NCBI GenBank assembly: GCA_026392355.1
Contig: JAPLCF010000040.1
Coordinates: forward strand, 1 to 36,332
DNA length: 36,332 bases
Source: Actinomycetota bacterium
Lineage (GTDB): Bacteria; Actinomycetota; Thermoleophilia; Gaiellales; F1-60-MAGs149
Direction of reading: 5' to 3'
Shown here: positions 17,487-24,820 of the stretch, piece by piece
Numbering within the stretch: the stretch's first letter is position 1
Layout: every line of letters starts with the position of its first letter
Position numbers and translations under genes: made by a program
The notes under the pieces: model-generated
Told to the model about the DNA's origin: nothing
The model's input: the letters and a program-made list of their open reading frames with translations, nothing else
The model's database searches: none

Positions 17487-18906
17487 CGCTGTCGCGGTCC
17501 GCGAGGACCTGCTCGAGCAACCAGTTGGCCGTCTCGCCCTCGAGATGGATGGCGTCCATATCGGCGGTGTCCTGCGGGCGCTGCAGGCGCAGCCAGTCGC
17601 GGCCGCCACGACCCGAGGCGATCAGACCCGAGAGGAAGAAGCCTTCGTGCCGCAGCGCGTCGAGCGCCGCGTCGTTCGGACACGAAAGGTCGATGTCGGC
17701 GTAGATCGTGCCCGCCTGCCGCGCCTCCTCCGACCACAGCATCCGTTCCACGCGCGCGGCATCGAGCTCGCCCGAGAGGTAGATGAACGCGACGTCGCCC
17801 GCCGTGGAGTACTCCAGCTTTTCCGTCAACTCGAGGGGCTCCGCACCACGCGCGGATGTGATCGTGTAGCCCGCCTCGGTGGCAAGGCGCTTGATTACCT
17901 TCGCGTAGCGCTCGGGTGCCGCGCCGTTGATGGTGGGCTGCTCGACAAGCGGCATGACAGAGTTGAGCAGCGCCCCACGTCCGGCCGGGGTTGCACCAGA
18001 GTCGGCTTGCGCCTGTGCCATTGCGGCGGGCGCAGCGCCGATCAGCAGCGCCGACGGCTTGTAGCCGCTCTTGAACTCGGAGCGCTGGCTATAGATGTGC
18101 GCCGTGGTCGCCTGGCCGAACAGCGCCGGCAGGCCGATGCGCCGCGCGCGCTGGACCGTGACGTCGAACATGCGGTCGAACAGGCCGAGGCCGCGCCACT
18201 CGTGCGCGATCACGGCGACGCCCGACTCGGCAGCCTCGCCGGGCTCTGAGCACAGCAGCCCGTGGTGGCCGATGATCTCGTCGCCGACGCACGCAACGGT
18301 GCTCGAGACGTGGCCATCGCGCATGGCCTCTTCGATCCAGATCGGTCGGTAGAAGTCGCTGTGGACGTAGCCGAGGCCGTAGCCGCGGTACAGGAGCTGC
18401 GCAATCGCAACCGAGTCGTCGGTCGTGGCGTCGCGGATCACGATGTCGTCGACCGCACCCGAGCGCGCGCGCTCCTCGTCGGCGGCGCCATCAACCACGG
18501 GCGCGATCGCGATGCCGTGCTCCACGGGGACACGCAGGACGAGGCGCTTGCCCTGGTCCGCCAGGTTGATCAGGCGCGCCTCGGGATCAATCGCGGCAGC
18601 CGCTTCGAGACCCTCCGGCAGCGGACCGTGCGCGCCACCCGCGACCCGGAAGGGGCGACCCCAATCGTGCACGACAACCTGTACGCCCGCCGGGTCGAGC
18701 TCGAGACTCAGCTCGACGTCGCCCTTACCCCGCCCCTCGTACGACTGCTCCACACTGAAGGCGACGAGACAACGAACTGCCTGCTGAATGCGCGCCACGT
18801 CATCGGCGGGGATTCCCGCTTCATGCGCGAAGCCGGCAGCGACGGTCTCGGCCAGCACGAGCGCGCTGGGCGAGGCGGGAAGGGTGAGCGTGGCGCGTCC
18901 GAGCAT
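17479..18906 (-). CDS. possible anti-sigma-type ATPase domain fused to GNAT acetyltransferase
   Basis: The product has 475 residues. Residues about 1-135 resemble the RsbW-like HATPase_c_2 fold (LPASPSALVLAETVA at the start, HDWGRPF where a D-x-G-x-G loop would lie), but the usual N-box asparagine is not evident (QQAVRCLVAFSVEQSY), so ATP binding or kinase activity is doubtful. Residues about 150-300 form a GNAT domain with IRDATTDDSVAIAQL and an acetyl-CoA loop in EWRGLGLFDRM. The last 170 residues are unassigned but contain an acetyltransferase-like DIDLSCPNDAALDALRHEGFF segment. A sensor- or partner-switch-controlled acetyltransferase is an inference. It is convergent with the hydrolase gene, and the second SdrD_B gene lies upstream on the same strand. 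Confidence 0.75.
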   Translation of the reverse strand: MLGRATLTLPASPSALVLAETVAAGFAHEAGIPADDVARIQQAVRCLVAFSVEQSYEGRGKGDVELSLELDPAGVQVVVHDWGRPFRVAGGAHGPLPEGLEAAAAIDPEARLINLADQGKRLVLRVPVEHGIAIAPVVDGAADEERARSGAVDDIVIRDATTDDSVAIAQLLYRGYGLGYVHSDFYRPIWIEEAMRDGHVSSTVACVGDEIIGHHGLLCSEPGEAAESGVAVIAHEWRGLGLFDRMFDVTVQRARRIGLPALFGQATTAHIYSQRSEFKSGYKPSALLIGAAPAAMAQAQADSGATPAGRGALLNSVMPLVEQPTINGAAPERYAKVIKRLATEAGYTITSARGAEPLELTEKLEYSTAGDVAFIYLSGELDAARVERMLWSEEARQAGTIYADIDLSCPNDAALDALRHEGFFLSGLIASGRGGRDWLRLQRPQDTADMDAIHLEGETANWLLEQVLADRDSVS

Positions 18907-18946
18907 GCGGGAACTCTAAAGCGTGTGCCACAGGAGGCGATCGCTC

Positions 18947-19015
18947 ATGCGACGTCCCTACGAGCGCGAATGTGCCGCACGTGTGGCAGCCCACCGCAAG
19001 CGGACCGGTGGGTGA
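18947..19015 (+). CDS. candidate 22-residue small protein
   Basis: This short frame (MRRPYERECAARVAAHRKRTGG) begins 9 bp after a perfect AGGAGG at 18932-18937, one of the best ribosome-binding sites in the window. It fills the gap between two minus-strand genes. The product is strongly basic with one Cys and one His. Against it: its DNA overlaps two inverted repeats that could be transcription terminators of the minus strand, and no homologue is known to me. Confidence 0.2.
   Translation: MRRPYERECAARVAAHRKRTGG
18990..19012 (-). terminator. hairpin after the second SdrD_B gene
   Basis: CCCACCG and CGGTGGG form a 7-bp perfect stem with a 9-base loop just past the TAG at 19017. A second imperfect palindrome (TGCCGCAC/GTGTGGCA, 18972-18987) follows. 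There is no T-tract, as is common in high-GC genomes. It probably separates this gene from the ATPase-GNAT gene. Confidence 0.4.
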
Positions 19016-19016
19016 T

Positions 19017-21425
19017 CTAGCCGGTGACGATGCTGGGGCGGTTGACCCACGCCGGCAGTTCCTTGAGCGGCTCCTGCTTCGTCTTGATGGTGACGTTGCC
19101 GGTCTTCATCGTGGCGGAGAACCGGACGGGGCCCTGCTTGATCGCCGTGACCCGCAGGGTGCGCGAGACCGTCTTTCCTGCGGGGACACGGCCGACCTTC
19201 CAGGTCGCCGTGCCGCGCTTGACCTGCGCGCCATTGGCCTTCGATACCTGCACCGTGGACGGGATCGCGAGGCCGATCGTCGTCGCAGCCGTCGGGCTCG
19301 TGCTGGTGTTCTCGACCTGCACTGTCACGCTGATCTGATCACCGGGCACTGCGTAGGCGTTGGTCGACACCACGTCGACGTTGAGTGCCGAGGCCGGCAC
19401 CGGACTCGTCAAACCGCCCGACGAGGGGTTGCGCGATGTCGTGGTCGTCGTACCGCGCGGCGGTGTGGTGCCGCCGCTCGTGGGAGTGCTACCTCCCGAG
19501 GAGGTCCCGCCCGAACCCGTGCCACCACCCGAGCTACCGCCCGAGCCGGAGCTGACAGGCATGATCACGCCGACGTCAATCGTCAGGTTCGCGAAGGCCG
19601 CCGAGGGGTTGCCCGTCACTGCTGTCGTGTCACCCGTGGCGCTGCCACTGATCGTGAACGGCGCGGTCGTGCCGACCGTGAGGTTGACACCAGGCGTCGC
19701 ATCGGAATCGGTCGCCGAGGTACCGCTGCCGGTCGGCGAGAACGTCGCGCCGGACGGCAGCGTGAAGCGCATCGTGTACGTGCCCGGGAGGAGATTCCCG
19801 AAGAAGTACGCGCCCTGCGCGTCCGTGGTCTGGGTCGCCACGAGATTTCCTTGCGCATCCGTGGCGGGCTGCCCGCTGGCGGTGAGCAGCTCAACGACGA
19901 CGCCGGCCAGCGGTAGCTCACCAGCGTCCTGGATGCCGTCCCCATTGGCGTCGATCCAGACGTAGTTGCCCGCGCCGACCGGCCGGACGACGCCGGCGTC
20001 GATCGTGAGGTTGGCAAACGACGCGTTGGGGTTGCCCGTCACCGCGGTCGTGTCGCCCGTAGCGCTCCCCGCGATGGTGAAGGTGGGCGTGACACCCACG
20101 AGTGGATTGGCGGTCGGCGACGGGTTGGAGTCGGTCGCGGACGTCCCACCGGCCGCGCTCGGTGCCGTGAAGGCGTAGCCCGATGGCAGGGTGAACTGCG
20201 CCTTGTACGAGCCCGGGGGAACGTTGTCGATCAGGTACGCACCCTGCGCGTCGGTCGTGACTGCGGCCACCGGGTTGCCGTTGACAGCCGTCGCGATCGT
20301 GCCGTCCGCCTTGAGCAGCTGCACCTGCACGCCGGGGACGCCGGCCTCGCCCGCGTCCTGCACGCCATTAGCGTTGGTGTCGAACCAGACGATGTCGCCG
20401 ACGGCGACGGGAGTCGGCGGCGGTGGAGAGGCGCAGTGGTTCACGACCACGTCGTCAAGCACGAGCTCCGTCGAGGACGTCGAGCCCTGTCCGATGTGTC
20501 CCCAGCTCGTAAACGACAGCCGGGTAGTCGTTGCCTTCGCTTCGAACTGGAAGGTGTACCAACGCTCGCCAGCGCTGCCGATCTTCGTCGGCACCTTGAA
20601 GAAGACACTGTTGTAGCCGCCGATCTGGAGGCGAGCAAGGCCGTCGAGGCGCGAACCGACGGTCGCGCCAAAGTACTCGTGCCCCACCCAGAACGAGAGG
20701 CAGTAGGTATGCCCGACGCTCGTTGGGATGGTCTGAAACGCCGTCGGTGCCCGGCTGTTCTGGTAGCTCTTTGATGTCGTCGACCAGCGGCTGTCTGTTC
20801 CCGGCGTGAACGTCACCGCCGTCTGTGTCACATCCTCCGTGAAGACGTTCGACGCCAGGAGCGAGGCAACTGACGGCGAGACGGACCAGTTCTCGTTGTT
20901 GCCGAAGTAGATCTGCGGATTGCTGGCGCCGTTCTTCGAGCCGTACGGCCCCCACTGCGTGCGTCCGTTGGCCCAAGGCCCAACCGCTGCCGTTGTACCG
21001 GGCAGCCACATCGCGTACGTGTCTGTCCCGCCGCCGGTGAAGTACCAGTTCGCCGTGGCGAGCGGAATGCCGCGATACGGAATGTTGTCAGAGCCCGTGA
21101 CGACGGAGGAGATGTAGTTGAGGCCGTTCGCGTTCGTCGAAAGTGGCCCCAGGCCCTTTGCGGTCGGCGTGGCCTGACCCCAACCGTTGTCGGTGAAGTC
21201 GCCGTTGACAAGAAGGTTCGCTGGCGAGGTGCGATCGAGCGGGCTGATGTTGTTCGTCGTGGCGACCACCTCAAGGCCCGTCTCAAGGGTGTACGCGGTG
21301 CCGGTACCCGGCCCGGTCCATGCCGCGGCGTGCGCCGCCGACGCCACCACGAGCACCGTGATCAGCGTCATCACCGCGATCAGCGTGGTCTTCAGGGCAG
21401 GGGCAGACGGCGCGCGGAGATCCAT
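19017..21425 (-). CDS. secreted SdrD_B-repeat surface protein with N-terminal carbohydrate-binding-like domain
   Basis: The product has 802 residues. The N-terminus is a signal peptide (basic start, long hydrophobic core, AAHAAA cleavage region near residue 35). Residues about 60-335 look like a DUF642/CBM-type jelly-roll domain (LLVNGDFTDNGWG near its start, LVLDDVVVNHC at its end). Two SdrD_B modules follow (about 345-480 and 485-620), each with the Ca-loop D-x-N-x-x-G-x-QDAGE. Then come a Gly/Ser/Thr-rich linker (about 620-680) and a DUF11-like domain (VSVQV-type strands, NTSTSPTAATTIGLAIP). It lacks LPXTG and a membrane anchor, and ends PAWVNRPSIVTG, echoing the end of the giant protein at 4238-10642. 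I infer a second component of the same surface layer, under the same operator motif. Confidence 0.84.
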   Translation of the reverse strand: MDLRAPSAPALKTTLIAVMTLITVLVVASAAHAAAWTGPGTGTAYTLETGLEVVATTNNISPLDRTSPANLLVNGDFTDNGWGQATPTAKGLGPLSTNANGLNYISSVVTGSDNIPYRGIPLATANWYFTGGGTDTYAMWLPGTTAAVGPWANGRTQWGPYGSKNGASNPQIYFGNNENWSVSPSVASLLASNVFTEDVTQTAVTFTPGTDSRWSTTSKSYQNSRAPTAFQTIPTSVGHTYCLSFWVGHEYFGATVGSRLDGLARLQIGGYNSVFFKVPTKIGSAGERWYTFQFEAKATTTRLSFTSWGHIGQGSTSSTELVLDDVVVNHCASPPPPTPVAVGDIVWFDTNANGVQDAGEAGVPGVQVQLLKADGTIATAVNGNPVAAVTTDAQGAYLIDNVPPGSYKAQFTLPSGYAFTAPSAAGGTSATDSNPSPTANPLVGVTPTFTIAGSATGDTTAVTGNPNASFANLTIDAGVVRPVGAGNYVWIDANGDGIQDAGELPLAGVVVELLTASGQPATDAQGNLVATQTTDAQGAYFFGNLLPGTYTMRFTLPSGATFSPTGSGTSATDSDATPGVNLTVGTTAPFTISGSATGDTTAVTGNPSAAFANLTIDVGVIMPVSSGSGGSSGGGTGSGGTSSGGSTPTSGGTTPPRGTTTTTSRNPSSGGLTSPVPASALNVDVVSTNAYAVPGDQISVTVQVENTSTSPTAATTIGLAIPSTVQVSKANGAQVKRGTATWKVGRVPAGKTVSRTLRVTAIKQGPVRFSATMKTGNVTIKTKQEPLKELPAWVNRPSIVTG

Positions 21426-21459
21426 GGCTGAAACCTAGAAAGCCGCGGCCTCCGGTGGA

Positions 21460-21471
21460 GGGGAAAACCCC
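21460..21471 (-). other. small leader hairpin before the second SdrD_B gene
   Basis: GGGG-AAAA-CCCC (plus strand) forms a 4-bp stem and tetraloop 34 bp before the ATG. It lies between the operator-like site and the start codon, probably in the untranslated leader. Any role in mRNA stability or translation is speculative. Confidence 0.25.
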
Positions 21472-21479
21472 CGATTCGC

Positions 21480-21511
21480 TACACCTGTCAGACCAACTCG
21501 CTACGGGTGTA
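21480..21511 (-). promoter_or_regulatory. candidate operator, site D (paired boxes)
   Basis: TACACCTGTC at 21480 and TACGGGTGTA at 21502 are 22 bp apart, preceded by ATTCGC and ACTCGC in the same phase. The near edge is 54 bp from the ATG of the second SdrD_B gene, matching sites A and B (57 and 56 bp). The cores are less perfect than at site C. Confidence 0.4.
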
Positions 21512-21556
21512 GTGCAGGAATCGCGGCAATCGCCACATACAAAGCGTGTTTGGTGA

Positions 21557-21566
21557 TACGCCTGTA
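21557..21566 (-). promoter_or_regulatory. candidate operator, site E (single distal box)
   Basis: TACGCCTGTA lies 55 bp beyond the second core of site D, just past the ycaQ-like stop. It may be an upstream auxiliary box of the second SdrD_B promoter. A lone degenerate match is weak evidence. Confidence 0.25.
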
Positions 21567-21571
21567 GTGCG

Positions 21572-22678
21572 TCAGGCCGGAACGAGCCCGAGCGTCCACG
21601 CCAGGCGCGCCTGGGCTCGCTCCAGCGCAGCGTGCGCCGGACGCCCCTCCCAGTGCATCGCGAGGATGCGCAATTCGCCCGCCTTGCGGTCGGCCTTCAC
21701 GTCGGCACGGCCGACGATGCGATTGCCGTGGAGGAGCGGCAGCACGTAGTAGCCCCACTGCCGCTTCTCCTTCGGCACGTAGATCTCGAGCGCGTGGCGG
21801 AAGCCGAACAGGCGGTCGGTCTCCTCGCGATCCCAGACGAGGTTGTCGAAGGGGCAGAGCAACACGGCGGCGGTAGGTCGGGCCGGTAACGCCGCGAGCG
21901 TGGCCGGCTCGACGAGCGCGACGTGCTCCCCCACCTCCACGCGCTGCAGCACACCTTCGTCAACCAGATCGTCGACGGCGAGCACGACATCCTTGGCGCG
22001 GCCGCGCAGGCGGTAGTAGTCGGTGACGCGGCTCTGGGTGATCACCCCGCGTGCCCGTACCGACCGCAGGATGCAGTGCCGGAGGATCGCCGCGTCGTCG
22101 GTGATCGGCTCCAGCTGCGCCGGCGTGTACAGGCGCTCGGGCAGGTCGTAGACGCGGGTGAAGCCCTTGCGCTCGCGCACGGCGAGCTGGCCGATGGCAA
22201 ACAGCGACTCGATCACCTGCTTCGCCGCCGACCACTCCCACCAACCCGGCGCGCCGGCACCACCGAAGTCGGCCGCGGTGATCGGGCTCTCTTGCGCCCG
22301 AGCCATCACCTCGCGCGCCAGCTTGGGATGCTCTTGCAGGACTGGCCCCCACCAGCGGTGCTCGGTCGCCGCGAGCATCGCGGCGCGGAACCACGGCAAC
22401 TCGTCGGCGGGGATGAAGCACGCCTCGTGTGCCCAGACCTCTGCGATGCGTCCCTCGCGGCGCAGGCCGTTGAGCGTGCCAGCGGGGAGCTTCCCCACGC
22501 GGCTCGCGAGCGTAAGGCGATGCGCCCGCGCGACGGTCATCACCGAATCGATCTGGACGCAGCCGAGCTGATCGATGCAGGCGTGGACGTCGTCGGCCGT
22601 GGCGACGCGGTTGCGCGAGGGGAAGCACTGCCGCGCGACGGCGATCCGGCGCGCCTCGGCTGCCGACAGCCGCTCCAC
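21572..22678 (-). CDS. ycaQ: YcaQ/AlkX-family DNA glycosylase (HTH_42 winged-helix protein)
   Basis: The product has 368 residues with a GTG start. The family's Q-x-D catalytic motif is present as VQIDSV (Gln42, Asp44), followed by the conserved ARAHRLTLASR region, an EVWAHEACFIP segment, and the C-terminal LLCPFDNLVWDR and KRQWGYYVLPLLHGNRIVGRAD motifs. Characterised members unhook interstrand DNA crosslinks and excise N-alkylated purines. The gene starts 1 bp after the purH stop, so it is the distal gene of the purine operon. Confidence 0.85.
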   Translation of the reverse strand: MERLSAAEARRIAVARQCFPSRNRVATADDVHACIDQLGCVQIDSVMTVARAHRLTLASRVGKLPAGTLNGLRREGRIAEVWAHEACFIPADELPWFRAAMLAATEHRWWGPVLQEHPKLAREVMARAQESPITAADFGGAGAPGWWEWSAAKQVIESLFAIGQLAVRERKGFTRVYDLPERLYTPAQLEPITDDAAILRHCILRSVRARGVITQSRVTDYYRLRGRAKDVVLAVDDLVDEGVLQRVEVGEHVALVEPATLAALPARPTAAVLLCPFDNLVWDREETDRLFGFRHALEIYVPKEKRQWGYYVLPLLHGNRIVGRADVKADRKAGELRILAMHWEGRPAHAALERAQARLAWTLGLVPA

Positions 22679-22679
22679 G

Positions 22680-24221
22680 CTAGTGGCGGAAGTGGCGGCG
22701 GCCGACGTGGATCATCGTCATGCCCGCGGCGTCGACCGCGGCGGTGACCTCATCGTCGCGCTTGGCGCCACCCGGCTGGATGATCCCCGTGATGCCCGCC
22801 TTGAGAGCAAGCTCGGCGCCGTCGGAGAACGGGAAGAAGGCGTCAGAGGCCAGCACCGCCCCAGCACGGCGATCCTCCGGCGTCTTCTCGACCGCGATAC
22901 GGACGGAGTCGACGCGGCTCATCTGGCCCGCGCCGATGCCCAGCGTGGCGCCGTCGCGTGCGATCACGATGGCGTTCGACGAGACGTGGCGAACGATGCG
23001 CCAGGCAAACAGGAGGTCCTCCCACTCGCGCGCGTCGGGCTGCGTGGCGGTGACGACGGTCATCGCGTCGCGCGGCTCGTCGGTGTCGTCGGGGTCCTGC
23101 ACGAGCATGCCGCCGGGTACCGGGCGGAAGTGGCGCAGCGGCGGGCGCTTGGCCGGGTCGGTGTCTTCGAGCAGGCGCGTGTTGGCCTTCACCGACAGCG
23201 CCTCGAGCGCGCCTTCCTCGTAGCCCGGGGCGATCAGCACCTCGAGAAACTGTTCGGCCAGGCGCGCGCCGAGCTCGGCGGTGATCGGGCGATTGATGGC
23301 GATCACGCCGCCGAAGGCACTGACCGGATCGCCTGCCAGCGCGCGCTCGTAGGCCTCAGCCGCATCGCCACCGATCGCGGCACCGCACGGATTTTGGTGC
23401 TTGATGATCGCGCACGCCGGCTCGTCGAACTCGTTGGCGATCGCGTGCGCGGCGGCGAGGTCGGCGAGGTTGTTGTACGAGAGGTCCTTGCCGCCGTGCT
23501 GGACGACGCCGGTGAGCAGATGCCGCGGCTGCGTGCGATCCACGTAATAGCCGGCCGCCTGATGCGGGTTCTCGCCGTACGGGAGCTCGCGCTCGCGCTG
23601 GAGGTCCATGATGATCTCGTCGGGCAGCGTGACACCGCCCATGAACCACGACGAGATGGCGGCGTCGTAGCCGGCGGTCATCGTGAAGGCCTCGGCCGCC
23701 AGGCGCCGGCGCGTCTCGAGCGATAGCTCGCCGCCGCGCTCCTGGAGTTCGGCGATTACCTCGGGATAGCGGCTCGGCGAGGTGACCACGCCAACGGCAG
23801 CGTGGTTCTTCGCCGCGGCGCGCACCATCGCGGGACCACCGACATCGATCTTCTCGATCGCCTCTGCGTCGGTGATGCCCGGCTTGGCAATCGTCTCGCG
23901 GAACGGGTAGAGGTTGACGACGACGAGGCCGATCTCCTTGATCCCGAACTCGGCGATGCGCTCGAGATCCTCGGGCACGTCGCGGCGCGCGAGGATGCCC
24001 CCGTGGATGCCGGGGTGCAACGTCTTGACGCGACCGCCGAGCATCTCGGGAGCGCCCGTCACCTCATCGACCGCCAGCCACGGAATGCCGGCCGCTTCGA
24101 TCTTCGCGCCCGTGCCACTCGAGGCAACGATCTCGATGTCGAGCTCATGGAGCGCGCGGGCAAGATCCTCGAGCCCAGTGGCGTCGGACACGCTGATCAG
24201 CGCACGGTGGATGCGGCTCAT
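22680..24221 (-). CDS. purH: bifunctional AICAR transformylase / IMP cyclohydrolase
   Basis: The product has 513 residues, full length for PurH. It catalyses the last two steps of IMP synthesis. The N-terminal MGS-like cyclohydrolase domain runs to about residue 195 (ISVSDATGLEDLA, SSGTGAKIEAAGI, GGRVKTLHPGIHGGILARR, DVGGPAMVRAAAKNH). The transformylase domain has the catalytic IKHQNPCGAA and a closing FPFSDGAELALKAGITGIIQPGGAKRDD. Its ATG overlaps the purN stop by 4 bp (24218-24221). Confidence 0.97.
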   Translation of the reverse strand: MSRIHRALISVSDATGLEDLARALHELDIEIVASSGTGAKIEAAGIPWLAVDEVTGAPEMLGGRVKTLHPGIHGGILARRDVPEDLERIAEFGIKEIGLVVVNLYPFRETIAKPGITDAEAIEKIDVGGPAMVRAAAKNHAAVGVVTSPSRYPEVIAELQERGGELSLETRRRLAAEAFTMTAGYDAAISSWFMGGVTLPDEIIMDLQRERELPYGENPHQAAGYYVDRTQPRHLLTGVVQHGGKDLSYNNLADLAAAHAIANEFDEPACAIIKHQNPCGAAIGGDAAEAYERALAGDPVSAFGGVIAINRPITAELGARLAEQFLEVLIAPGYEEGALEALSVKANTRLLEDTDPAKRPPLRHFRPVPGGMLVQDPDDTDEPRDAMTVVTATQPDAREWEDLLFAWRIVRHVSSNAIVIARDGATLGIGAGQMSRVDSVRIAVEKTPEDRRAGAVLASDAFFPFSDGAELALKAGITGIIQPGGAKRDDEVTAAVDAAGMTMIHVGRRHFRH

Positions 24222-24820
24222 GCGGCGCTCCTGGTCGAATCGGGAATGTCGTTGCTCGCCAAGCGGCGCACGACGTCGGGTAGCAAACGATGCTCCACGG
24301 CCTGAATGCGCTCGTGCAGCGACGCCGGGGTATCGCCTTCGCGCACGGGCACAGGCTCCTGCGCGATCACGGGGCCGGTGTCGAGGCCCGTGTCGACGAA
24401 GTGGACGGTGACGCCGGTCTCCTCCACCCCTGCATCAAGCGCCTGCTCCCAGGCGTGCAGGCCGGGAAACGCGGGCAGCAGCGACGGGTGCACGTTGATG
24501 ACGGGCAGGCGATCGACGACCTCGGCGGTGAGGATCTCCATGAAGCCCGCCAGCACGACGAGCTCGACGTCGCGCTCCAGCAGCCAGGCGCAGAGCTCGC
24601 GGTCGCGCTCGCCCCAATCGTCGCCGCGCGGAAAGACGGCGGTCTCGATCTCCTCCTCGCGTGCGCGGCTGAGCGCAATCGCGTCGGCGCGATTCGAGGC
24701 CACCCCGACGATCACAACCGTCGGGTCGAGGCGCTCCATCAGTGCGGCGAGGTTCGACCCGCGGCCCGAGGCCAGCACCGCGATGCGCAGGGGATCGTCC
24801 GCCGTCGCCGCGCGGATCAT
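24218..24820 (-). CDS. purN: GAR transformylase (10-formyl-THF dependent)
   Basis: The product has 200 residues. It transfers the formyl group of 10-formyltetrahydrofolate to GAR. Motifs are IAVLASGRGSNLAAL for phosphate binding, INVHPSLLPAFPG carrying the catalytic Asn and His, and VHFVDTGLDTGPVI carrying the catalytic Asp. The start overlaps the purM stop by 4 bp and the end overlaps the purH start by 4 bp, so translation is coupled through the operon. Confidence 0.96.
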   Translation of the reverse strand: MIRAATADDPLRIAVLASGRGSNLAALMERLDPTVVIVGVASNRADAIALSRAREEEIETAVFPRGDDWGERDRELCAWLLERDVELVVLAGFMEILTAEVVDRLPVINVHPSLLPAFPGLHAWEQALDAGVEETGVTVHFVDTGLDTGPVIAQEPVPVREGDTPASLHERIQAVEHRLLPDVVRRLASNDIPDSTRSAA

